In this document: positions 52,549 to 60,438 of the stretch, in pieces
Numbering within the stretch: the first letter of the stretch is position 1
Layout: each line of letters begins with the position of its first letter
Origin: JBEATZ01 sp041178545
GTDB taxonomy: Bacteria; Planctomycetota; UBA1135; UBA2386
Assembly: GCA_041178545.1 (NCBI GenBank)
Contig: JBEGVB010000052.1
Location: 1-64,000, forward strand
Direction of reading: 5' to 3'
DNA: 64,000 nucleotides
Notes under the pieces: generated by a model
Seen by the model: only the letters and a program-made list of their open reading frames with translations
What the model was told of the DNA's origin: nothing
Database searches by the model: none
Made by a program: the position numbers and the translations under genes

Positions 52549-52914
52549 ATGAACCAGGTGCTGAACATGGAGGTCGTCGAGGAGCTGATCTCCCTGTCCG
52601 ACGACGGCAACCCCGAGCTGCTCCTCGAGCTGATCGAGATCTTCCTCAGCGACACCCCCACCAAGGTGGAGGCCATCGTGCAGGGAGCCGAGGCAGCCGA
52701 CTTCCATGCCATGGAGCGCGCCGCCCACTCGCTGAAGGGCTCTTCCGGCAACCTGGGTGCCCAGTGCCTGCAGGAGTCCTGCGAACGGATGCAGTACGCC
52801 AGCCGCGCCGAGCAGTTGGAGATCTCCCGCAGCCTGGCGGAACGGATCGTCCGGGACTTCGAGGCCGCCAAGGTGGCCTTGGTCGAGCTGCGCGACCGGC
52901 TGCAGGCCGGCTGA
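52549..52914 (+). CDS. Histidine phosphotransfer (HPt) domain protein
   Basis: 121 residues, a single HPt four-helix bundle. The phosphorylatable His is His60 in the motif AAHSLKGSSGNLGA. It has no kinase, receiver or output domain and no two-component genes nearby, so it must relay phosphate between partners encoded elsewhere. ATG 52549 has GGAGG at 52540-52544, one of the few clear Shine-Dalgarno sites in the window. The preceding 87 bp contain complementary sequence that could hide it. A short GC hairpin follows the stop. Confidence 0.9.
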   Translation: MNQVLNMEVVEELISLSDDGNPELLLELIEIFLSDTPTKVEAIVQGAEAADFHAMERAAHSLKGSSGNLGAQCLQESCERMQYASRAEQLEISRSLAERIVRDFEAAKVALVELRDRLQAG

Positions 52915-52916
52915 GC

Positions 52917-52934
52917 GGGGGCGATCGCGCCCCC
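52917..52934. terminator. GC hairpin between convergent HPt and zinc-ribbon genes
   Basis: 7-bp perfect stem 52917-52923/52928-52934 with a 4-nt loop, lying in the 28-bp gap between the two stops. No T-run, so termination is only possible. Confidence 0.4.
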
Positions 52935-52942
52935 GGGAAGGG

Positions 52943-53164
52943 TCAGGCCTGCTGGGAGGCCTCGGCCTCGACGCCGGGCTTCTGCCCTGCGGCATCGGTG
53001 GGGTTGGTCAGCTGGAAGCTGGCCGGCTTGCCGCGGTACTGGCACCGGTGGCACTTGTGGTAGAAGGTGCGCTGGCGCGCCATGCAGGTGTCGACCCCGA
53101 TCTGGTGGGTGATGAGGGGGGCCGACGGGCCTTCGACGGTGGGACAGAAGCGCATGCCACTCAT
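52943..53164 (-). CDS. Small Cys4 zinc-ribbon-like protein
   Basis: 73 residues, no family recognised. Four cysteines (FCP, TCMARQ, and the pair HKCHRC) are spaced as in a small zinc ribbon, with an aromatic/basic core RTFYHKCHRCQYRG. The C-terminal 30 residues look disordered. Start is ATG 53164; ATG 53155 in the same frame is possible. A promoter-like pair on the minus strand ahead of it argues that this short gene is real. It is convergent with the HPt gene and downstream of the sugar isomerase-like gene. Confidence 0.55.
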   Translation of the reverse strand: MSGMRFCPTVEGPSAPLITHQIGVDTCMARQRTFYHKCHRCQYRGKPASFQLTNPTDAAGQKPGVEAEASQQA

Positions 53165-53221
53165 GGTTGCAGGTCTCGCCCCGCGGCGCCGACGGGTGCC
53201 GGAGTCCACGGGGAGCCCCTC

Positions 53222-53249
53222 ACGATAGACCTCTGCCCCCCGCGGTCAA
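53222..53249 (-). promoter_or_regulatory. Candidate promoter of the small Cys4 protein
   Basis: On the minus strand TTGACC (53244-53249) and TATCGT (53222-53227) are 16 bp apart, the best classical -35/-10 pair I see in the window. It overlaps the stop of the sugar isomerase-like gene and gives a leader of about 50 nt. Confidence 0.42.
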
Positions 53250-54079
53250 CGCGCAAGGTTGGTGGCAACTCGGTCCCAAGTGGCCTTGCAGGTGCGCAGG
53301 GCCTCGGGAGCTGCGTGGCTCGACCGCGACAGCTCGAAGCAAACAGGTCCTTCATAACCTACTTCTTTGAGAGCACTTAGGACGGCATGGAAGTCCACAT
53401 CGCCGGTGCCGGGCAGCAGGTGTTCGTGGACCCCGCGCCGCATGTCCTCCAGGTGCACCTGGACCAGCCGGTCGGCGCAACCGCCGATGGCAGCGGCCGG
53501 ATCGCCCTCCCAGACCGCGTAGAGATGGCCAATGTCGAGGGTCAGGGCCGGTGCGGCCTCCCCCAACCTCAGGCAAAGTTCCCGATAGGCCCCCACCGTT
53601 TCCACCGCCATGCCCGGCTCGGGCTCGAAGGCCGGCACCAGACCGGCAGCGCGCACCGCCGCACAGCTGGCGTCGACCCCGGCATCCAGCAGGGTGCGGG
53701 AGTCCGGACCGGGGGCGCGGTCGATGCCCGCCCAGAACGACACCACCTTGGCACCCAGGTCCGCCCCGAGGGCGGCACACCGGCGCGTGTAGTCCAACCG
53801 CCGCGCCCGGGCGGCCGGGTCCCGGGTCATGAGGGTGGGCTCGTGCTTGCAGGTGGGATCCAGCACGAACCGCGCCCCGGTCTCCACCACCACCTCCAGC
53901 CCGAGGCGTTCGAGCAGGGTGCCGATGGCCCCCACCTCCGCCGCCGTGGAGCGGAAGGGGTCGAGGTGCATCACGTCGGGGGTGAGCGCCACCACGGCGT
54001 AGCCTGCGTCGGCCACGAGCCGGAGGGCATCCTCCAGCCGGTGGTTCTGCAGGCCGCTCGTGTGGTAGCCAGCCCGCAC
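53246..54079 (-). CDS. Sugar phosphate isomerase/epimerase-like TIM barrel
   Basis: 277 residues of the xylose-isomerase-like/AP-endonuclease-2 superfamily. N-terminal AGYHTSGLQNHRLEDALRLVADAGY; the metal site is suggested by Glu in AFEPEPGM, Asp/His in LTLDIGHLY, His in QVHLEDM, and Glu in GPVCFELSRSSH. Members isomerise or epimerise sugars or related polyols; no specific substrate can be named. GTG 54079 is 2 nt after the stop of the membrane protein gene, so translation is likely coupled. A longer upstream frame would overlap that gene. Confidence 0.75.
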   Translation of the reverse strand: MRAGYHTSGLQNHRLEDALRLVADAGYAVVALTPDVMHLDPFRSTAAEVGAIGTLLERLGLEVVVETGARFVLDPTCKHEPTLMTRDPAARARRLDYTRRCAALGADLGAKVVSFWAGIDRAPGPDSRTLLDAGVDASCAAVRAAGLVPAFEPEPGMAVETVGAYRELCLRLGEAAPALTLDIGHLYAVWEGDPAAAIGGCADRLVQVHLEDMRRGVHEHLLPGTGDVDFHAVLSALKEVGYEGPVCFELSRSSHAAPEALRTCKATWDRVATNLAR

Positions 54080-54081
54080 GT

Positions 54082-54654
54082 TCAGCCGCCCTGCTTGCGG
54101 ACCTTGTTGTTCAGTGTCTGGTAGGCACCGAACAGCTTCTCGAGCTGGGTGTACTCGGCGGGCTGGGCCCAGTCGCCGAGCTGGGCCTCCTCCTGCCACA
54201 GCAGGTTGGGCTCCACCAGCTGGTTCCACTGCTCCAGCACGTCCTTGGCGCGCCCGGCGGCCTCCCGAGCCTTCATGTTGTCGCCGCCGTTGCGCAACGT
54301 GACGCTCTCGTTGAAGAGGACCGTGGCCTGGGCCTCCAGCTGGGCGAGCTTGCCGAGCGTCTCCTGCGTGAGCGCCGGGGCGGGGCGGCCCGGAGTCTTG
54401 CCAGCCTTGGCGCTGCCGGCGGGGAGCGAGACGACGGGAGCGGGTGCAGCCGCGGGTGCCGCGGCAGGAGTCGAGGTGCCTTGGTTGGCGGGCACAGCAG
54501 GCTTCTTGCCGCCGCCACCGCTCATCACGAGCAACAGTCCCACCACCGCAACGGCCCCCACGACGAGCAGCAGCGTCTGGGACGAGGAGGAACTGGAGCT
54601 GGACGAGCTGGCGCGGGAACGCGGGCGCGAGCCACCGGACGAGCGGGATGCCAT
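54082..54654 (-). CDS. Membrane-anchored hypothetical protein with Ser-rich N-terminus
   Basis: 190 residues, not recognised. N-terminal 25 residues are Ser/Arg-rich with a run of Ser, then one transmembrane helix (about 27-44, LLLVVGAVAVVGLLLVM). A Pro/Ala linker follows, and a helical domain of about 95 residues (ETLGKLAQLEAQATVLFNESVTLRN, KAKDVLEQW-like) that may form a coiled coil outside the membrane. It lies 47 bp after rsmB and is coupled to the sugar isomerase-like gene, 2 nt between stop and start. No function is assigned. Confidence 0.7.
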   Translation of the reverse strand: MASRSSGGSRPRSRASSSSSSSSSSQTLLLVVGAVAVVGLLLVMSGGGGKKPAVPANQGTSTPAAAPAAAPAPVVSLPAGSAKAGKTPGRPAPALTQETLGKLAQLEAQATVLFNESVTLRNGGDNMKAREAAGRAKDVLEQWNQLVEPNLLWQEEAQLGDWAQPAEYTQLEKLFGAYQTLNNKVRKQGG

Positions 54655-54701
54655 GGCTGGCTTCTACCCCTTGGTGCGGGGCACGGGGAAGTCCCGTTTG
54701 C

Positions 54702-56036
54702 TCACGCGCGCTCGCCCACCTGCAGCACGGCCACGTAGCCGCCGTCGCACGCGCCCGCGACCGGGAGGGTCAGCCGTTCCGAGAGCAGCACCACGCCGGG
54801 TCGGAGGACCGAGCGCACGACCTGTTCGTTCTCCTCAGGCTCGATGGAGCAGGTCGAGTAGGCGACCCGACCGCCGGGCCGGACGAGTGCGACAGCCTGT
54901 TCCAGCAGCTCGCGCTGCACGGCGGTCAGCTCGCGGACCGCTGCCTCGGTGATGCGGTGGCGGACCTCGACGCGGCGGCCGAGCACGCCACTGTTGGAGC
55001 ACGGCACGTCGGCAAGCACGGCATCGGCGCGGGGCAGCAGCGATGCGTCCTCCACCACGGTGACGCGGTCGCCGAAGTGCAGCCGGGCGACGTTCTCGCG
55101 GATGCGCTGGCAGCGCAGCGGGTCGACGTCGTGCGCATGCACGTGCCCGCCCGGACCGACCTTCTCGGCCAGGAGCATGGTCTTGGTGCCTGGCGCGGCG
55201 CAGAGGTCGACCACCGTCTCGCCGGGAAGGACGGCAAGCGCCTCGGCCGCGCGCAGTGCGGTCGGGTCCTGCACCACGCACCAGCCCTCGCGCCAGGCGC
55301 GCGTGGCGAACGGCGACTCCCCACCGGTCCAGCGCAGCACGGAAGGATGGTCGGTGGGCCCGGTGCGCACGCCGTCGACGGCAAGCTGTTCGCGAAGCCG
55401 CTCGGCGCTGCCCGCATGCTCGGTGGCACGCAGGTGGACGTGCGGCACCGTGCTGCATGCCTCGCACACCGACGCAGCCCGCTCGCCGTGCACTGCACGC
55501 CAGCGGGCGACCAACCAGTCGGGGAGCGAGTGGCGCACGGCCAGCGGGTCGTGTGCGGCGAACAACGGGCCGAGTCCCGGTGACTCCAGCACGAGCGTGC
55601 GGGCAGCTCCGACCGGCACCTCGGTGGCAGGGAGAGACGGGTCGGCAGGGCGGTCGACCAGGTTCCTGGCGATGCTGCGCAGCATGGCGTTGGCAAACGC
55701 CTGGTTGCGGTGCAGGAGTGCGACGGTCTCGTGCACCGCAGCGTGCGCGGGCATGCCGGGCACCATCAGCAGCTGGAAGGCGCCGAGCCGGATCGCGCAC
55801 AGCAACGCGGGATCCTTGGGCATGCCGCGGTGCGCAAAGGTGGCGAGGATGGCGTCCAGCCAGCGCTCGTTGCGCACCACGCCGTGTGCGAGCTCCCAGG
55901 CAAACGCCATGTCCCTCGGCGGCAGACGTTCACCGGGAGCACGGAATCCCCGCTCCAGTGCCTCGCGGACACGTTGGCACCTGCCCTGCTCGAGCTGCAG
56001 GAGTGCACGGAAGGCGACAGCGCGGCTCGTCGTCAT
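54702..56036 (-). CDS. rsmB: 16S rRNA m5C967 methyltransferase
   Basis: 444 residues. N-terminal NusB-like RNA-binding domain (about 1-130), then the SAM-dependent RNA m5C methyltransferase domain. SAM motif I DLCAAPGTKT lies near residue 277, the catalytic-site Cys in DVPCSNSG, and the second Cys in YSTCSIEPEEN. The domain order is that of RsmB/Sun. The next gene, fmt, lies 12 bp upstream on the same strand; fmt-rsmB pairing is a common bacterial arrangement and supports both calls. Confidence 0.94.
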   Translation of the reverse strand: MTTSRAVAFRALLQLEQGRCQRVREALERGFRAPGERLPPRDMAFAWELAHGVVRNERWLDAILATFAHRGMPKDPALLCAIRLGAFQLLMVPGMPAHAAVHETVALLHRNQAFANAMLRSIARNLVDRPADPSLPATEVPVGAARTLVLESPGLGPLFAAHDPLAVRHSLPDWLVARWRAVHGERAASVCEACSTVPHVHLRATEHAGSAERLREQLAVDGVRTGPTDHPSVLRWTGGESPFATRAWREGWCVVQDPTALRAAEALAVLPGETVVDLCAAPGTKTMLLAEKVGPGGHVHAHDVDPLRCQRIRENVARLHFGDRVTVVEDASLLPRADAVLADVPCSNSGVLGRRVEVRHRITEAAVRELTAVQRELLEQAVALVRPGGRVAYSTCSIEPEENEQVVRSVLRPGVVLLSERLTLPVAGACDGGYVAVLQVGERA

Positions 56037-56048
56037 GGCCGCGCCAAC

Positions 56049-56993
56049 TCAGCCGAACCGCGCGTCGGGAGCGATCGAGTGGCCGCGCACGAACTCGCCT
56101 GCGGTCATGTTGCGACCGTTGTCCGGCTTGATGCGCGTGATGCGGAACAACCCCTTGCCCGTGCAGACGCGGATCCCCTCCTCGCCTGCGGACTGGATCG
56201 CACCCGGGATGCCCATGCCGTAGTTGTCGGGCTCGACCACGCCCTCCATGACGAAGAAGCGGCGCGCCCCGAGGCGGGTCTGTGCACCCGGCTTCGGCGT
56301 CATCGCCCGCACCAGCAGGTCCACGTCGGTCGCAGGTGCCTTCCAGTCGATGATGCCGTGCACCTTCTCGACCTTCGGCGCGTAGGTGGCCTTCTTTGCG
56401 TCCTGCTTGCGGTAGGCATCCTTGCCCGCCTCGACCAGCTCGATCGCGCGCACGAGCGCCTTGCCGCTCAGCTGGGCGAGGCGCTCGCGCAGGACACCGG
56501 AGTTCTCGTTGGGCCCGATCGGCGTCTCCTCCACGAGGAGGATGTCGCCGGCATCGAGCTCCGGGACGATCCGCATGATGGTCACGCCCGTGACCTTGTC
56601 GCCCTGGCGGATGGCGTGCTGCACGGGTGCTGCACCGCGGTACTTGGGCAGCAGGGATGCGTGGGCGTTGAGCAGTCCGCGCGGCGCGATCGTGAGCAGG
56701 TCGTGCTTCAGGATCACGCCGTAGCTGATGACGATGCCGAGGTCCGGCTTCAGGTCGCGCAGCTGCTGGACGAACTCGGGCGCGTGCGGGTCCTCGGGCT
56801 GGGCACAGGGCAGGCCCAGCTCCTCGGCAGCGGCCTTCACCTCGGCCTCGTACACCTTGCGGCCACGGCCGCGTGGTGCGTCGGGCTTGGTCACCACCAG
56901 CAGCGGGCTGCAGCCGGACTCCTTCATCACACGCAGTGCCGGGATGGCAAAGTCGCTGCTGCCGAAGAAGAGGATGCGGAGCTTGCTGGTCAC
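56049..56993 (-). CDS. fmt: Methionyl-tRNA formyltransferase
   Basis: 314-residue enzyme that formylates initiator Met-tRNA using 10-formyl-tetrahydrofolate. N-terminal RILFFGSSDFAIPAL, the catalytic core NAHASLLPKYRGAAPV (Asn, His) and Asp in ELDAGDIL; the C-terminal OB-fold region is present. GTG 56993 was chosen because it directly precedes the conserved N-terminus. Transcribed ahead of rsmB. Divergent from the HIT/GalT-like gene; if that gene uses GTG 56996 only two bases separate the starts, so one of the two starts may be downstream. Confidence 0.94.
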   Translation of the reverse strand: MTSKLRILFFGSSDFAIPALRVMKESGCSPLLVVTKPDAPRGRGRKVYEAEVKAAAEELGLPCAQPEDPHAPEFVQQLRDLKPDLGIVISYGVILKHDLLTIAPRGLLNAHASLLPKYRGAAPVQHAIRQGDKVTGVTIMRIVPELDAGDILLVEETPIGPNENSGVLRERLAQLSGKALVRAIELVEAGKDAYRKQDAKKATYAPKVEKVHGIIDWKAPATDVDLLVRAMTPKPGAQTRLGARRFFVMEGVVEPDNYGMGIPGAIQSAGEEGIRVCTGKGLFRITRIKPDNGRNMTAGEFVRGHSIAPDARFG

Positions 56994-56995
56994 GA

Positions 56996-57862
56996 GTGCG
57001 GAAAGATGTTGGGCGAGCAAGGTACCTGCGGCCAACATGCCCTGCAAACGTGGACCCAGACCAAGTTGCCGCACGACTGCCAGCGCTCGAGGACCTGCAA
57101 CTCGTCGACTTCGAGCCCGCAGCCGTGCGGCGCGTGCGTGTGTTCGGTGCCACGGCAGAACTCGCGTGGATCCCTTCGCGCGCAGCGCGCGCAGGACAGC
57201 CCGGGCCGGACCGGCCGGCGTTCCGCGCCGATGCCGCGGAACGCATCCTGGCCCACGAGACATTGCACCGCGATGGCGCATTCTCGGTGACTCCCAACCG
57301 CTTCCCGTTCGCGCAGCGCCTTGCGCTGCTCTGGGCTGTTCCAGCCCAACGCGAGGCCTCGGTGGAGCTGTTGGCGGCGGCGTTCGCATGGGCGCGGCGC
57401 CACGACGGGACCGCACTGGTCAACTCGATCGGCGCCGCGTCGTCGATCGCGCGCGCCCACGTGCACGTGACCGTGGAACAGCTGCCCTTCCTCGACGAGC
57501 TGGACGAGCTGCCGCTCGCGGGCGACTGGCTGCCGCGCGTCGAAGGCGTGCAGTTCGTGCGCAAGCGCCTGCCCTGCTGGTTCGTGGGCGCCCGCGGCGA
57601 CGTGGCGCAGGTGGCAAGGGCGCTGCATGCGCTGCAGCTGCGGCGCTCGAGTGCGGCAGCCACGGTGGTCGCGTGCGGCGAGACGGCATGGCTGGTGCCC
57701 CGCACGCTGGAGACCGCGCCCGGCTTCCCGCACCCTCTTGGTTCGGCCGAGGCCTGGGGACGTTGGTGCTACCTGCGCGAGGAGGACTGGGCACGCGCAG
57801 AGCCCGCGCAGCTGGAGTCGGCCCTGGTGGCGAGCGGCATGCCGTACGCAGCCGGCACCTGA
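56996..57862 (+). CDS. HIT/GalT-superfamily-like protein
   Basis: 288 residues. I do not recognise a named family. The central segment has the layout of GDP-hexose phosphorylases and other GalT/HIT relatives: TPNRFPFAQRLALLWAVP, then TALVNSIGAASSIARAHVHVTVEQLPF. This gives an Asn-Arg start, an N-S-G-A-A-S-x-x-x-x-H-x-H motif, and a following aromatic/Pro pair. The usual third His or Gln of HLHFQ is Thr/Val here. It may transfer or cleave nucleoside-diphosphate sugars. Start is uncertain: GTG 56996 or GTG 57050. The latter leaves space for a promoter between this gene and fmt. Convergent with scpA, one base between stops. Confidence 0.5.
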   Translation: MRKDVGRARYLRPTCPANVDPDQVAARLPALEDLQLVDFEPAAVRRVRVFGATAELAWIPSRAARAGQPGPDRPAFRADAAERILAHETLHRDGAFSVTPNRFPFAQRLALLWAVPAQREASVELLAAAFAWARRHDGTALVNSIGAASSIARAHVHVTVEQLPFLDELDELPLAGDWLPRVEGVQFVRKRLPCWFVGARGDVAQVARALHALQLRRSSAAATVVACGETAWLVPRTLETAPGFPHPLGSAEAWGRWCYLREEDWARAEPAQLESALVASGMPYAAGT

Positions 57863-57863
57863 C

Positions 57864-58835
57864 TCAGGCCAGCGCCTCGCCCTCGGCAGCCTCGCTGTCG
57901 CCGGCCTCGTTCCCGGTGGCCGACGGCTCCGCGTCGTCCGAGGAATCCTCCGTCGGCAGGTCTGCCGAAGCATCCTCCACGGCGCTCGCGACCGAGGCAC
58001 CGTCGGTGGCGCTGCGGCCGTCGGCAAGCGCTGCGGCCGCCGCCGCCTCGGCGGCCAGCTGGCGCTCCTCCTCCGCGCTGATGCCCGCGAGGATCTCGTC
58101 GGCCGTCACCTCCTCGGAGCCACGGTAGGCGAGCTGGATGTCGCCGAAGCACTGCTCCTGGTGTGCACGCAGGTAGCCCTGCTTCATCATCTCGAGCAGC
58201 GCGATGAGCGTGCCGATCATGCCGTAGCGGCCCTCCTGCGGGTCGAACACCTCGCGGAAGGTCACCTCGCGGCGGGCCTTGAACACCGTGAGCAGCTTGC
58301 GCGTGTAGAAGCCGACGTCCCGCTTCTCGCGCTCGATGTGCATCGTCTGCTGGGTGCCGATCTCCTCCAGCAGCCGTGCGAACGCGGAGGTGAGGTCCCA
58401 GACCTGCACGTTGCCGATGTCGAGCTGGTCCTGTTCGTCCTCGTCGGCAAGGTGGCTGGGCACCGCCACCACCAGGGGAGCCTGCTTCGACCGACGCTCG
58501 GCACGGCCCTCCAGCTGGCGGGCGAGGTCGCGGTAGCGCTTGTACTCCAGCAGCCTGCGGATCAGGTCGTCGCGCGGGTCGAGCTCCTCCTCGATCTCGA
58601 CGGCCTCCGTCGGCAGCAGCTCGCGCGACTTGATCTCCATGAGCGTGGAGGCCATCACGACGAAGTCGCCGATGTCCTGCAGGTCCAGCTCGCGCAACAC
58701 CTCGAGGTGCTTGAGGTAGTCCTCGAGGATCCGGGCCACCGAGATCTCGTGGATGTCCACCTCCTGCTGCCGCACGAGGTGCAGCAACAGGTCCATGGGG
58801 CCGGAGAAGACGGGCAGTTCGACGCGGTAGGACAC
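57864..58835 (-). CDS. scpA: Segregation and condensation protein A
   Basis: 323-residue kleisin-type subunit of the SMC-ScpA-ScpB condensin. Conserved N-terminal FSGPMDLLLHLVRQQEVDIHEISVARI and DIGDFVVMASTLMEIKSRELLP, and a C-terminal winged-helix-like region (VTFREVF, RYGMIGTLIALLEMMKQ). A Gly/Ala/Glu/Asp-rich acidic tail of about 80 residues follows and is not part of the family. GTG 58835 is used; TACACT lies 9 nt upstream on the minus strand. scpB and smc are not in the window. Divergent from the Kdo/LPS operon. Confidence 0.92.
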   Translation of the reverse strand: MSYRVELPVFSGPMDLLLHLVRQQEVDIHEISVARILEDYLKHLEVLRELDLQDIGDFVVMASTLMEIKSRELLPTEAVEIEEELDPRDDLIRRLLEYKRYRDLARQLEGRAERRSKQAPLVVAVPSHLADEDEQDQLDIGNVQVWDLTSAFARLLEEIGTQQTMHIEREKRDVGFYTRKLLTVFKARREVTFREVFDPQEGRYGMIGTLIALLEMMKQGYLRAHQEQCFGDIQLAYRGSEEVTADEILAGISAEEERQLAAEAAAAAALADGRSATDGASVASAVEDASADLPTEDSSDDAEPSATGNEAGDSEAAEGEALA

Positions 58836-58844
58836 GGCTCGCGC

Positions 58845-58850
58845 AGTGTA
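58845..58850 (-). promoter_or_regulatory. Putative -10 element of scpA
   Basis: TACACT on the minus strand, 9 nt before GTG 58835. Confidence 0.4.
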
Positions 58851-58884
58851 GCCGCGCAGCGTGTCGCGGGACGGTGCGAGGTGC

Positions 58885-58890
58885 TAATCT
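58885..58890 (+). promoter_or_regulatory. Putative -10 element of the kds-lpt operon
   Basis: TAATCT followed by 10 nt and ATG 58901. It is the closest to TATAAT among the plus-strand hexamers here. Confidence 0.45.
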
Positions 58891-58900
58891 CCCGCGCTCC

Positions 58901-59872
58901 ATGGACCCGAGGATCCAGCGCGGCAGGCAGATCATCGCCCACGGCGCATCGGCCCTGCAGCAGGTTGCCGATCGCCTCGACGACGGGTTCCGCAGCGCGG
59001 TGGAGCGCATCCTCGGGCTCAGGGGCCGCGTGGTCACCACGGGCATGGGCAAGGCGGGCATCGTGGCCAACAAGGTCTCGGCCACGCTCGCGTCCACCGG
59101 CACGCCCTCCATCCACCTCCACCCCGCGGAGGCGATCCACGGCGACCTGGGCCGCCTCACCGAGGGCGACCTGTGCCTCGCCTTCAGCAAGTCGGGGGAG
59201 ACGGGCGAGTTGCTGGTGTTGCTGCCGCACGTGAAGGCGTGTGCCGTGCCCATCGTCAGCATCACGCAGAGCCGCACGTCCACCCTCGGTCGCCACAGCG
59301 ACATCGTGCTGGAGCTGGGGCCGATCGAGGAGTCGGGCCCCTTTGCCCTCGCACCGAGCGCGTCCACCAGCGCCATGATGGCCCTCGGCGACGCACTGGC
59401 GCTCGTGGTGCAGGAGGGCCGGAAGTTCGGGCCCGAGGACTTCGCGCGCTTCCACCCCGGCGGCGACCTCGGCCGGAAGCTGCTCAAGGTGGGCGAGATG
59501 ATGCGCACCGGCGAGCGCAACCCGGTCGTGCGGTGTGGCTCGACGCTACTGGAGGCCATCGGGGTGATGACGCGCACCCCGGGCCGGCCAGGCGCCACGA
59601 GCATCGTCGACACGGAAGGCCGCCTGGTCGGGTTCTTCACCGACGGCGACCTGCGCCGGCTCATCGAGCGCGGGCTCACCAGCCCACGCGAGATCGCCGT
59701 CGACGAGGTGATGACGCGCAACCCGCGCACGATCGGCACCGACACGTTCGCCCTCGAGGCGCTCGCGCTGCTCTCGCAGCGCAGCCTCGACCAGATGCCG
59801 GTGGTGGACGAGTCCGGCAGGCTGCTGGGACTGCTCGACGTGCAGGACCTGCTCAACCTCAAGATCGGATGA
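58901..59872 (+). CDS. kdsD: Arabinose-5-phosphate isomerase
   Basis: 323 residues: an N-terminal SIS sugar isomerase domain (about 25-190; TTGMGKAGIVANK, AFSKSGETGELL, PSASTSAMMALGDALA) and two CBS domains (about 205-323). This is the KdsD/GutQ architecture, converting ribulose 5-phosphate to arabinose 5-phosphate for Kdo synthesis. ATG 58901 follows TAATCT by 10 nt and begins MDPRIQRGRQ. The stop overlaps kdsC by 4 bp, and two LPS-transport-like genes follow. The context therefore supports a Kdo-containing lipopolysaccharide. Confidence 0.93.
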   Translation: MDPRIQRGRQIIAHGASALQQVADRLDDGFRSAVERILGLRGRVVTTGMGKAGIVANKVSATLASTGTPSIHLHPAEAIHGDLGRLTEGDLCLAFSKSGETGELLVLLPHVKACAVPIVSITQSRTSTLGRHSDIVLELGPIEESGPFALAPSASTSAMMALGDALALVVQEGRKFGPEDFARFHPGGDLGRKLLKVGEMMRTGERNPVVRCGSTLLEAIGVMTRTPGRPGATSIVDTEGRLVGFFTDGDLRRLIERGLTSPREIAVDEVMTRNPRTIGTDTFALEALALLSQRSLDQMPVVDESGRLLGLLDVQDLLNLKIG

Positions 59873-60438
59873 GCACACCCTCCGGCCATGAACCGCGTGG
59901 CGCAGGCAGGCCGCTGCCACCGCAGGCGCAGCTGGCGGCCGTCCGCTGGCTGCTGCTCGACGTGGACGGCGTGCTCACCGACGGACGCGTGCACTTCGAC
60001 GCCGAGGGCCGTGAGTACAAGAGCTTCCACGTGCACGATGCGGCAGGCATCGTCTACTGGCACCGCAGCGGCGGCATGAGCGGGTTCGTGTCCGGGCGCG
60101 GCGGCGAAATGGTGCTGCGGCGTGCGCGCGAACTGGGCGTGCACGAGGTGCACCTCGGTCGCACCGACAAGGGCACGGTCCTCGACGAACTGGTCGAGCG
60201 GCTCGGCATCGACCTCGCCCAGGTCGCCTACGTCGGCGACGACCTGCTCGACCTCCCGGTGCTCACGCGCGTCGGCTTCGCGGCCACGGTCCCGGAGGGA
60301 CGGCCCGAGGTGAAGGCGGTGTGCCACTGGGTGGCACAGCGTCCTGCTGGCTTCGGCGCCGTGCGCGACGTGGTCGAGCTGCTGCTGCGCGCCCGGGGCG
60401 CGTGGGACGGCATCGTGGCGAGGTCCGGGCGACCGTGA
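59869..60438 (+). CDS. kdsC: 3-deoxy-manno-octulosonate-8-phosphatase
   Basis: 189-residue HAD-family phosphatase (KdsC type, no cap domain). Motif I LLLDVDGVLTDGR with the nucleophile Asp, FVSGRGGEMV for motif II, Lys in TDKGTVLDEL, and motif IV YVGDDLLDLPVL. It removes phosphate from Kdo-8-phosphate. ATG 59869 overlaps the kdsD stop by 4 bp and its stop overlaps the next GTG by 4 bp, so translation is coupled along the operon. Confidence 0.93.
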   Translation: MSTPSGHEPRGAGRPLPPQAQLAAVRWLLLDVDGVLTDGRVHFDAEGREYKSFHVHDAAGIVYWHRSGGMSGFVSGRGGEMVLRRARELGVHEVHLGRTDKGTVLDELVERLGIDLAQVAYVGDDLLDLPVLTRVGFAATVPEGRPEVKAVCHWVAQRPAGFGAVRDVVELLLRARGAWDGIVARSGRP

